Positions 7,554 to 12,951 of a DNA stretch of 12,951 bases are shown in pieces. The stretch is from Ruminococcus sp. AF46-10NS (GTDB lineage: Bacteria; Bacillota; Clostridia; Lachnospirales; Lachnospiraceae). A program made the position numbers and the translations under genes. Every line of letters begins with the position of its first letter. The stretch's first letter is position 1. The stretch covers positions 1 to 12,951 of the forward strand of contig NZ_QRNF01000063.1 of NCBI RefSeq assembly GCF_003474435.1, in the 5' to 3' direction. Under the pieces are notes generated by a model that saw nothing but the letters and a program-made list of their open reading frames with translations, did no database searches and was not told the origin of the DNA.

Positions 7554-9248
7554 CATATGCCTGATCTCCGCATAGGTTGCTTTTGCCTCAGAAGCAGTCA
7601 CCCGATGCTCTGTACAGTCTACTTCAAATGTCACCACTTCATCCGGTTCATCATTCTCTGCCCTTTTTCCTTCATCTTCATAATAAACCGGAAAACGAAA
7701 CACAATCCTTTTCAAAATCCTGCCGTCTTCCCTTTCTTCCTGGAAGACATCAATTCTTTCAATGAACTGCCTGCACAGCTCCCTGCGTTCCTCGCAGTTC
7801 ATTCTCTCAAACAGCAGGTCAAAGTTATCAAGAATCTTCTGTATATTATCAGAAGAACGAACGCCTTTCTTCAAAGCCTCCATCCGCTTTTTCAGCTTCC
7901 GGATCCTTTCCTCCAGAATCTCGATTCTGTCATAAACCTCATCAATCTTTGACTGAACAGCCTCGTATTCATCATCATAATCTTCTGCAAGAACATCCAG
8001 ATTATCCAGTTCCGCCCCCAGCTTATATTTCAGATGCTCCTGACTGTGCAGTTCTTTTCTGGTTCTTTTCAGATCCGCTTCACAAGCATCCAATGAACTC
8101 CTGTCACCAACCGTATTCATAACCGTCTGACGGAACTCCCGCATCTCTGTCACCTTTCCCACAATTTCCATCACAGCTCCGTCCAGTTTTTTCTGATTGT
8201 ACGTCCAGCTACAATTACAGACACGCCCTGCACTCTTACGATAATTCCGGCATCCATAAGAATAAACAATCTTATAATAGCCCCCATGATTATTGTTCTT
8301 TCGTTTATTCTTTTTTGTAATCATTCCAGTTCCGCACACTGGACACTTCACCAAACCAGACAGAAGACTGATTCTCTCCGGATCATCCACCTTTTTCTGC
8401 GGCCTTCTCAGCCTCTTCCGCTTCTCCTGCACCCGCATCCAGACATCTTCCGAAATAATTGCCTCATGCTTTCCCCTGACGGAAATGATCTCTTTAGGAT
8501 TTTTCTTAATCTCCTCAGAATTTGTCCGCCTGTTATATACGATCATTCCATAATAAACAGGATTTCCAAGCACCGAAGAAACAAAATCCGAAGTAATAAC
8601 TTTATCCTCTCCCTTCACAACACGCTTATAACCATTCTCATTCAGCCATCCGACAACCGTATTCAGCTTCATGTCCGGCTCCAGATACTTCTGATAAATC
8701 AGCCTCACAAGATCTGCAGCTTCCGGAACCACCATCAGTTCCTTATTCACACTCACATATCCATACGGCACGCCTCCGCCAGGCCATCCGCCACCCATCA
8801 GCTTCTGCATCCTCGCCGCCATAAACTGCACAGTAATATTCTCATGTTCCATTTCTGCCACAGCAGACAGGATAGCAAGTGTCAGCCTTCCGCCCTGTGT
8901 AGAACTGTCAATGGCATCCTCAACACAGACCAGATCCACATCAAAATCCATCAACAGCTGCACAGACTTTAAAATATCCGCCGCATTTCTTCCAAAACGG
9001 GATAACTTAAACACCAGAACACAGGAGATTTCATCTTTCTCACAGGAAATGTCATCCATCATTTCCATAAAAGCCGGTCTGCCCTTGATGCTCATTCCGG
9101 ATCTGCCTGCATCACAGTATTCTCTGACCACTTCCATTTCTTTATAGTCCGCATACTTCCGAAGCCGCTCTGTCTGTGCCTCCAGACTATATCCCTCTGT
9201 CTGAGCCGCCGTAGAAACACGGGTATATATGTAACATTTCTTTCTCAA
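7551..9248 (-). CDS. Large serine recombinase 2, 565 aa as written (637 if repaired)
   Basis: Site-specific serine recombinase and paralogue of recombinase 1. The TTG start at 9248 has AGGTGAAGAT just upstream and overlaps the preceding stop as TTGA. Domains: resolvase core with catalytic Ser12 in YTRVSTAAQ, YSLEAQTERL, EYCDAGRSG and VFKLSRFGRNAAD; recombinase domain at about 160-290; zinc ribbon KCPVCGTGM with distal Cys pairs near 330-345; a long coiled coil (about 385-465); and a shared ATYAEIRH segment. The frame stops at TAA 7551-7553. One missing T (CATATG in place of CATTATG) separates it from a 71-residue tail that continues to 7336. All catalytic domains are intact, so this copy could be active even without the tail. 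It lies head-to-tail with recombinase 1, suggesting the two may act together. Confidence 0.92.
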   Translation of the reverse strand: MRKKCYIYTRVSTAAQTEGYSLEAQTERLRKYADYKEMEVVREYCDAGRSGMSIKGRPAFMEMMDDISCEKDEISCVLVFKLSRFGRNAADILKSVQLLMDFDVDLVCVEDAIDSSTQGGRLTLAILSAVAEMEHENITVQFMAARMQKLMGGGWPGGGVPYGYVSVNKELMVVPEAADLVRLIYQKYLEPDMKLNTVVGWLNENGYKRVVKGEDKVITSDFVSSVLGNPVYYGMIVYNRRTNSEEIKKNPKEIISVRGKHEAIISEDVWMRVQEKRKRLRRPQKKVDDPERISLLSGLVKCPVCGTGMITKKNKRKNNNHGGYYKIVYSYGCRNYRKSAGRVCNCSWTYNQKKLDGAVMEIVGKVTEMREFRQTVMNTVGDRSSLDACEADLKRTRKELHSQEHLKYKLGAELDNLDVLAEDYDDEYEAVQSKIDEVYDRIEILEERIRKLKKRMEALKKGVRSSDNIQKILDNFDLLFERMNCEERRELCRQFIERIDVFQEEREDGRILKRIVFRFPVYYEDEGKRAENDEPDEVVTFEVDCTEHRVTASEAKATYAEIRHM

Positions 9249-9433
9249 ATCTTCACCTCATTTCGGTTGCCCATCGTCATACGGTTGCCGTACATAAAAT
9301 ATATCGGAATCACCAGTCTGTGCCAACTCGCAGAACGACCAAAAAAACTGCCCCAAAATCCACCTTCTCCTATGCGGTTTCCATAGCGCAAAAAGACCGG
9401 CAGCCCCAAAAGACCACCGGCACACTCGATCAC
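9245..9433 (-). CDS. Hypothetical 62-aa protein coupled to both neighbours
   Basis: The frame from GTG at 9433 overlaps the preceding gene's stop as GTGA, and its own TGA overlaps the recombinase 2 start as TTGA. It therefore fills the gap between two genes exactly, with a four-base overlap at each end, as translationally coupled genes do. AGGGG lies close before the GTG. The product has no family I recognise. It has a hydrophobic middle and three YGNR/MGNR-like motifs (LRYGNRIGEG, FMYGNRMTMGNRNE), mirrored in DNA as repeated GGNAACCG. It may be a leader whose translation governs recombinase 2 initiation, or a non-coding filler with lucky overlaps. Confidence 0.4.
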   Translation of the reverse strand: MIECAGGLLGLPVFLRYGNRIGEGGFWGSFFGRSASWHRLVIPIYFMYGNRMTMGNRNEVKI

Positions 9434-9591
9434 TTCCCCTGCAGCTGTGCATTTCTCTCCTCAATCTCCCCCAGAACCACATCCCCGTACTTCTGGATCA
9501 TTCTTGCCAGAAACTCTGCACACTTTTCCATGTTTAGCCTGGCCTGTTTCTCCGTCAGTCTGTCGGTATCGATCAGTTCAATTTTTCCCAT
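9430..9591 (-). CDS. Small hypothetical protein of the recombinase operon, about 53 aa
   Basis: From ATG 9591 the product is MGKIELIDTDRLTEKQARLN... ending EERNAQLQGK. It is mostly charged and helical, without a membrane segment or signal peptide. AGGAGGTG lies ten bases before this ATG. A TTG two codons upstream (9597) has tighter spacing and may be the true start. The frame stays open to an ATG at 9720, but those extra residues look non-coding. Small proteins of this kind commonly accompany recombinase genes in Clostridia mobile elements (from memory). The function is unknown. Confidence 0.65.
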   Translation of the reverse strand: MGKIELIDTDRLTEKQARLNMEKCAEFLARMIQKYGDVVLGEIEERNAQLQGK

Positions 9592-9740
9592 AGCCAAAAA
9601 CCACCTCCTACTGTTCCAAGGAGTCCTGGTCCCTGATTTTTTGACTTTCCGGACAAAAAAATAAACCCGCTGCCATCCACAGATTTCTCCGCAAACAGCA
9701 ACAGGTTTCCCCTGATGCATTTATTTACTTTATCATCCGT

Positions 9741-9971
9741 TCAATACCATCGGTCATACGGATTCCCACGCACCCTCTTTGTCTCTGGTGCCTTCTCAAT
9801 ACTCTTTTCAGCTTCTTCCCTCGTTGCAAACAGCCTGTGAGCCTTCACCTGTATTCCGCCGCCCGTATCTGTAAAACGTACCAGGAACATCCCGCCGGAA
9901 CACCTGCGGATCTCCACTTCTCTCACATACCTGTTTGATTCCACAATATATGCAGTATCCCCGACTTTCAT
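9741..9971 (-). CDS. Hypothetical mobile-element protein, 76 aa
   Basis: The product begins MKVGDTAYIVESNRYVREVEIRR and continues through FLVRFTDTGGGIQVKAHRLFATREEAEKSI. It alternates hydrophobic and charged residues as in a small SH3-like beta barrel, followed by a helical ATREEAE segment and a basic tail. The ATG at 9971 is chosen because AGGAG lies about nine bases upstream and an earlier in-frame ATG lies inside the previous gene. It starts four bases after the DUF6508-like stop, so it belongs to the same operon. I recognise the type from Clostridia mobile elements but know no function. Confidence 0.75.
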   Translation of the reverse strand: MKVGDTAYIVESNRYVREVEIRRCSGGMFLVRFTDTGGGIQVKAHRLFATREEAEKSIEKAPETKRVRGNPYDRWY

Positions 9972-9975
9972 AAAA

Positions 9976-10296
9976 TCACACTCCTGCACTCAAAACATCC
10001 TTCATCCTCACCAGAACAGGAAGCACCTGTCCGTCAGCAAATCTCCGTTCAAAAGAACCATTGGAAAAATGATCTTCTCTCAGCAGCATTGTCAGCAACG
10101 CCGTACAAAGTTCATAATCCGCTCCCGGAACACGTTTCAGTTCCTCATTACAGTCAATCGGCTCCGTAATCATGTAATCCCCATAATTTGTTTTCAAATC
10201 TCCTATTGTCTTTAACAGATCTGCATACAGATTCTCTTGTGGATTCTTTAATTCCAATATTTCCTGAATTTTTCGTAGTTTCTCTGACTTTGTCAA
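9976..10296 (-). CDS. DUF6508-like protein, about 106 aa
   Basis: Core sequence: ENLYADLLKTIGDL, then GADYELCTALLTMLLREDHFSNGSFERRF, then GQVLPVLVRMKDVL. This combination, with the DHF-(S/N)-GSF motif, is what I associate with DUF6508, a small protein common in Clostridia accessory DNA with no established function. TTG at 10296 is the proposed start, because AAGGTGG lies about nine bases upstream and TKSEKLRKIQEIL is a natural N-terminus. Longer readings to an ATG at 10449 translate a Cys-rich, AT-rich stretch that looks non-coding. It is the first gene of the run leading to the recombinases. Confidence 0.75.
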   Translation of the reverse strand: MTKSEKLRKIQEILELKNPQENLYADLLKTIGDLKTNYGDYMITEPIDCNEELKRVPGADYELCTALLTMLLREDHFSNGSFERRFADGQVLPVLVRMKDVLSAGV

Positions 10297-10444
10297 TGCT
10301 ATACACCACCTTGATAAACGCTCGAATATATGTTCTTTATATTTTAACATATACCCAATAATTATTCTAGCGCAAAATATATTCATGTAATATCCACAAC
10401 AGCAAGGTTTCATCGTAACAACCATTTTGATACAATGAAACGAT
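10297..10444 (-). promoter_or_regulatory. Candidate promoter region of the recombinase operon
   Basis: This AT-rich stretch precedes the DUF6508-like gene and holds several near-consensus elements, for example TTGCTG, an 18-bp spacer and TATATT around 10370-10415, and a TTAAAATATAAAG segment nearer the gene. I cannot choose between them. The stretch 10297-10621 contains no gene I can support. Confidence 0.3.
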
Positions 10445-10466
10445 TGCACCCCCTAATGCACCCCCT
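10445..10466. repeat. Tandem direct repeat of TGCACCCCCT, two copies
   Basis: TGCACCCCCT occurs at 10445-10454 and 10457-10466, a 12-bp period with AA between. On the minus strand it reads AGGGGGTGCA twice. It lies between the rSAM terminator and the small-gene operon, so a protein-binding or attachment role is possible. The runs of C are also an assembly-sensitive feature. Confidence 0.6.
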
Positions 10467-10484
10467 CCATCCGGACTTAGGTTA

Positions 10485-10525
10485 GGCTACTCTTCATTTT
10501 ATGAAGGATTGCAGAGTAGTCTTTT
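10485..10525 (+). terminator. Hairpin with T-run on the plus strand
   Basis: GGCTACTCT (10485-10493) pairs with AGAGTAGTC (10513-10521), one G-T pair, with a nested TTCAT/ATGAA inside and TTTT after. The orientation would stop plus-strand transcription, although no plus-strand gene precedes it in the window. It may insulate antisense transcription or be a remnant of an insertion boundary. Confidence 0.4.
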
Positions 10526-10533
10526 CTATCATC

Positions 10534-10573
10534 AAAAAAAGAGATATCAACGCGCCAGGATCAATATCTCTTT
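10534..10573 (-). terminator. Rho-independent terminator of the rSAM cassette
   Basis: A perfect 10-bp stem (AAAGAGATAT at 10538-10547 with ATATCTCTTT at 10564-10573) encloses 16 bases. On the minus strand it runs straight into seven T (10540-10534). It lies about 50 bp after the rSAM A stop and marks the end of the marR-rSAM transcript. Confidence 0.75.
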
Positions 10574-10621
10574 CTTCTTATTATAATTCACTTGTCAAGC
10601 ATCTAATCGAAAAACTGAAAG

Positions 10622-11529
10622 TTAGCGATTTCTTTTTCCGGTATTCTCTGTCCCACGGATTTCCTCATGATAGAAATAATCTACGATCACCGGATGTCCC
10701 TGCGGGACTCTGCCATAAGGCATTTCATTATCCACAAAGGCACAATCATACTTCTTAGCCATTTTCTCAACTTTTACTTCAAGTGCTTCAAAGTAGCTGC
10801 GGTTATGCTTGTTATAGATCTCGTCGTAAAGTGGTACAAGGTCAGGATATTTTCCGGCGATATAATCCATAACCGTCTTCTTAAAGCCGCCCCGAAGATT
10901 GAGGTTTTCGAGCCAGAACAGATCACACTGATCCTTTACCCGCTCAAAGATGGCTTCAAAATCCGTGATGCCGGGGAATACCGGAGATACGAAACAGACT
11001 GTACGGATACCTGCATCATATACTTGCTTCATAGCAGCGATGCGCCGCTCAATGCTCGAAGCAGAGTCCATATCGTTCTTGAAATTTTCATCCAGTGTGT
11101 TGATCGACCATGAAACGGTCACTCGTCCAAGGTTTTTCAGCAGATCAATATCCCGTACCACAAGATCAGACTTTGTGCAGATCAAAATATCTGTGTCACT
11201 GCCGATCAGCTGCTCCAGAAGTTTTCTGGTATTCCCGAATTGCTCCTCCTGTGGATTGTAGCCATCCGTCACAGAACCGATGACCACACGCTGTCCGGCA
11301 TATTTCTTCGGATTTTTAATTTCCGGCCAATGCTTCACATCAAGGAAAGTGCCCCATTCCTCCGTGTGTCCGGTAAAGCGCTTCATAAAAGAAGCATAGC
11401 AATACTTGCAGGCATGTGTACAGCCACATAGGGATTGACCGAGTAACCGCCTACCGGCAGACTGGACTTAGTCATGATGTTCTTTGTTTCCACCTCACGA
11501 ATGAGGATTCCATTTATTACTTCTTCCAT
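10622..11529 (-). pseudogene. Radical SAM 'mobile pair protein A' (SPL-like), -1 frameshift before the CxxxCxxC
   Basis: SPL-like radical SAM enzyme. The ATG at 11529 overlaps the end of rSAM B by 13 bp. The first frame reads MEEVINGILIREV...SSLPVGGYSVNPYV and then goes wrong. Adding one G at GTGGCTGT (plus strand CC at 11424-11425) yields VGCTHACKYCYASFMKRFTGH, a canonical radical SAM CxxxCxxC, and runs on to 10622 for 302 residues. The remainder (WGTFLDVKHWPEI, GSVTDGYNPQEE, LICTKSDLVVRD, SINTLDENF, SPVFPGITDF) matches the barrel of SPL-family proteins. Without the base, neither fragment contains the cluster motif in frame. I place it in the NCBI-named 'radical SAM mobile pair' from memory of its partners. 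The substrate is unknown. Confidence 0.85.
11424..11425. other. CC dinucleotide, site of the rSAM A frameshift
   Basis: The coding strand reads TATGTGGCTGT. TATGTGGGCTGT would give YVGCTHAC in frame. A single G loss in a G run, immediately before the cluster-binding cysteines. Confidence 0.8.
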
Positions 11530-12206
11530 GATCTCTGCACCTCCAACACTTTATTAAATTCTTCCGGCATTTCCTGAATCATATTTTCATCCCCTACGAT
11601 AGGGACAAGGTCTTCCTTCATAAACACCGGAATGCCGAGCTTATGTGCCTGGTCCGCCAGAGACCATGCCCATTCCGGCTCCGTATGAATCTTCCTGCTC
11701 TGAGCTCCGGTCATGGTGCCGACAACGATCCAATTGATTCCGGAAAGGTCAACTGTGCCGGGATCATCGAATAACGGCTCAAAGGTAACGTGGTAATGTT
11801 TTGCTCTGACGTTTTTCCGAAGGGCGTCGATACGCCACCGTTCTGCTTTCCTCGTCACCGTAACGCCAAACCATGCGTTTTCCAGATTGGTATCAAAATC
11901 CAGCAGATCGGGGCGCTTGGTAAGAAACAGGAACTGATGCTGTGGATTTTCACGGATCTTTGCAAATACCTCGTCTCTCCATTCCGGCTTCCATCCGGAG
12001 AGATCGCTCATCCCGGTAAGAAGAAAGTTCTGCGGACGTTTCTTTTCCATCATCTTGAGCTTACCCGGAAAGAATTCAGGGTCAGCGAAGTCATCAATCA
12101 TATGCCAGCGTTTCACGTTGTTGCGGGCATAGCAATATGTACACCCCACTGTGCAGCCGATGACGATATTCATGTTCTGAATCTGATCTTTGATACAAAT
12201 ACTCAT
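11517..12206 (-). CDS. Radical SAM 'mobile pair protein B' (DUF5131-like), 229 aa
   Basis: Intact radical SAM protein with CTVGCTYCYA at residues 18-27 (cysteines 18, 22, 25). It continues with FLLTGMSDLSGW, FLFLTKRPDLL, AWFGVTVTRK, WIVVGTMTGA and a closing PVFMKEDLVP. This set is characteristic of the DUF5131/phage Gp37-like family. The start is placed at ATG 12206 because it forms an ATGA overlap with the marR stop and has GAGGAG about 11 bases upstream. A GTG at 12218 is the alternative and adds four residues. It is co-transcribed with marR and rSAM A. The reaction is not known. The genomic pairing with A suggests they act together. Confidence 0.88.
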   Translation of the reverse strand: MSICIKDQIQNMNIVIGCTVGCTYCYARNNVKRWHMIDDFADPEFFPGKLKMMEKKRPQNFLLTGMSDLSGWKPEWRDEVFAKIRENPQHQFLFLTKRPDLLDFDTNLENAWFGVTVTRKAERWRIDALRKNVRAKHYHVTFEPLFDDPGTVDLSGINWIVVGTMTGAQSRKIHTEPEWAWSLADQAHKLGIPVFMKEDLVPIVGDENMIQEMPEEFNKVLEVQRSWKK

Positions 12207-12640
12207 GACTTCTGCCACTCCTCAAGATTCTTTCTGATGCGGTCGAGGCATTCCTCAAACCGGGTAATTTCTTCCTCTGAAAAACCTTTGTAGTAAATAC
12301 TGCCCATCTCATCAGATACAGAATCGTACTCGCCCTTTAAGGCATGTGCTTTCTCAGTCAGAAACAGGAGTGTTTTCCTTTTGTCCGTTTCAGACTGAAC
12401 ACGGCTTATCAGCCCTTGATTTTCCATTCTTTCCAGCATCGTAGTAAGAGATGTTATCGCTAATCCGCATTTAGTCGAGAGTGACCTGATTGGGATACCA
12501 TCCTCCTGCCACAGCACATAAAGAATACGTCCCTAGGCTCCATTAAACGCATCAATATTCTTTTCACTGAGAATCTTCTCGAAAATCCGGTCTCCAAGCT
12601 GTTTTATTTTGGTGACAAGAAATCCTCCATTCATTTCCAC
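12203..12640 (-). pseudogene. MarR-family regulator of the rSAM pair, with in-frame amber codon
   Basis: MarR-type winged-helix repressor, first gene of the cassette. From GTG 12640 (AGGAG seven bases upstream; ATG 12634 is the alternative) it reads NGGFLVTKIKQLGDRIFEKILSEKN..., then FNGA, TAG at 12533-12535, then GRILYVLWQEDGIPIRSLSTK. The DNA-binding helices (LSTKCGLAITSLTTMLERMENQGLI) and the wing (RVQSETDKRKTLLFLTEKA) follow, ending 12203. Repaired length is about 145 residues, normal for the family. Related proteins have FNGAQGRIL here (from memory), so the amber replaces Gln by CAG to TAG. A restart at GTG 12517 would lack the N-terminal dimerisation helix. It overlaps the rSAM B start by four bases. 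Confidence 0.85.
12533..12535 (-). other. In-frame TAG in marR
   Basis: The coding strand reads GCC TAG GGA. With CAG the site would be CCAGG, so the change is C to T at the inner cytosine of a Dcm-type site. The same explanation is possible for the amber in recombinase 1. Confidence 0.85.
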
Positions 12641-12643
12641 ACA

Positions 12644-12691
12644 AAAGCTCCTATATAGTAGTTTATTAAAAACATACTATATAGGAGCTTT
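12644..12691. repeat. Perfect 17-bp inverted repeat, putative MarR operator
   Basis: AAAGCTCCTATATAGTA (12644-12660) and its exact reverse complement (12675-12691) flank a 14-bp AT-rich centre. Each arm also contains its own palindrome CTATATAG (12651-12658 and 12677-12684), with centres 26 bp apart. One arm covers the promoter spacer and the edge of the -10; the other covers the early leader and the marR ribosome binding site. MarR proteins commonly autoregulate from palindromes overlapping their promoters, so two bound dimers are likely. An RNA hairpin is less likely, since transcription should start inside the loop. Confidence 0.75.
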
Positions 12692-12699
12692 ATTGTCAA
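12671..12699 (-). promoter_or_regulatory. Promoter of the marR-rSAM cassette
   Basis: A consensus TTGACA (12699-12694), a 17-bp spacer and TATGTT (12676-12671) point toward marR. Transcription would begin about 12664, inside the loop of the inverted repeat, some 25 bases before the GTG. This is the best promoter in the window, and operator overlap implies repression in the resting state. Confidence 0.8.
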
Positions 12700-12766
12700 G
12701 AGTTTATATGTCTTAATAGGTAAATTCCGTTTTTTCAATTCTCCAAACTGGAATTTGGAACGTGCT

Positions 12767-12951
12767 TTATAAATTTTTTCCGATCCCCTCAAGTTCGTTC
12801 ATGGAATCCTTGTTTTTTTCAAGTTCATCTCTGGCTGTCGCGTAATATGATTTTTTGAAAAGCATATCCCATGAAAGATATTTTGCCATACAGTCAAACT
12901 GCTTATCAATCAGCTCATACTGGATACTGTCTACGGGAGAACCGCCTACAA
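12767..12951 (-). CDS. 3' end of an unidentified gene (partial)
   Basis: An open frame enters from the right edge and ends at TAA 12767-12769. It encodes about 60 residues: GGSPVDSIQYELIDKQFDCM..., KYLSWDMLFKKSYYATARDEL, ending MNELEGIGKNL. It is charged and predicted helical, with no membrane segment. I do not recognise the family. It lies upstream of the rSAM cassette on the same strand. No clear intrinsic terminator separates them: an AAATTCC/GGAATTT pair at 12722-12756 is loose and lacks a U-run in this direction. Confidence 0.6.
   Translation of the reverse strand, partial: VGGSPVDSIQYELIDKQFDCMAKYLSWDMLFKKSYYATARDELEKNKDSMNELEGIGKNL

Noticed and set aside
9592..9720. Longer N-terminus for the small protein at 9430-9591
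   Set aside because: The extra residues are Trp/Arg/Cys-rich with no ribosome binding site, while AGGAGGTG precedes the downstream starts.
7232..12535. Reassignment of UAG to glutamine (alternative code) or pyrrolysine
   Set aside because: Only two in-frame TAG codons occur in the window. The permease uses TAG as its normal stop with further stops just behind, and other genes lack in-frame TAG.
12722..12756. Inverted repeat AAATTCC/GGAATTT as terminator of the right-edge gene
   Set aside because: The arms are 7 bp with a 21-bp loop and there is no T-run after it on the minus strand.
1..12951. CRISPR array, tRNA, rRNA, riboswitch or insertion sequence
   Set aside because: No regularly spaced repeats, RNA-gene cores, recognisable aptamer or transposase with terminal inverted repeats was seen.

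Overview
The window looks like an accessory, mobile-element region of a low-to-mid GC Firmicute, most likely a gut Clostridia/Lachnospiraceae. This is suggested by the codon use, the AGGAGG-type ribosome binding sites, the tandem large serine recombinases, the FtsX-type ABC exporter with its own two-component system, and the radical-SAM 'mobile pair' cassette. I recognise families from sequence motifs only; no database search was run. Apart from one 30-codon gene end at the extreme left, every gene is on the minus strand, so transcription runs from right to left.

Layout in transcription order (right to left). (1) 12951-12767: 3' end of an unidentified gene. (2) 12700-10534: a strong promoter (TTGACA-17-TATGTT) overlaid by a perfect 17-bp inverted repeat, then marR, rSAM 'pair protein B' (DUF5131-like), rSAM 'pair protein A' (SPL-like) and a rho-independent terminator. 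This is a self-contained three-gene cassette. (3) 10533-10297: a 10-bp tandem repeat, a plus-oriented hairpin and a possible promoter. (4) 10296-9245: small accessory genes (a DUF6508-like protein, a 76-aa protein, a ~53-aa protein and a 62-aa ORF coupled to both neighbours). (5) 9248-5372: two tandem paralogous large serine recombinases. Both end in a mobile C-terminal domain that I associate with RlmD/RumA-type 23S rRNA methyltransferases of Clostridia. (6) 5351-3421: OmpR-type response regulator and sensor kinase, ended by a 16-bp-stem terminator. (7) 3345-128: a separate promoter driving an ABC ATPase and an 814-aa FtsX-type permease, probably a peptide-antibiotic resistance or envelope-stress exporter controlled by the adjacent two-component system.

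The most striking property is damage. Six genes carry a single-base lesion: response regulator (-1), kinase (+1), recombinase 1 (in-frame TAG), recombinase 2 tail (-1), rSAM A (-1, directly before its CxxxCxxC motif) and MarR (in-frame TAG). Three of the four indels sit in homopolymers of 3 to 7 bases and the fourth in a TT. Both TAG codons can be explained by C-to-T at the methylated C of a CCAGG (Dcm-type) site. That pattern fits a long-read consensus with homopolymer and methylation-linked errors at least as well as true pseudogenisation. Every lesion can be reversed by one base to give a full-length family member, so the reading frames are described here in repaired form with each lesion located.

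How the parts fit: the recombinases are the integration/excision machinery, and the small genes upstream form one coupled operon with them. The rSAM/MarR cassette is self-regulated cargo. The two-component/ABC system is either cargo or the host flank at the integration boundary, because only 20 bp separate recombinase 1 from the response regulator. No CRISPR array, rRNA, tRNA or recognisable insertion sequence was seen.
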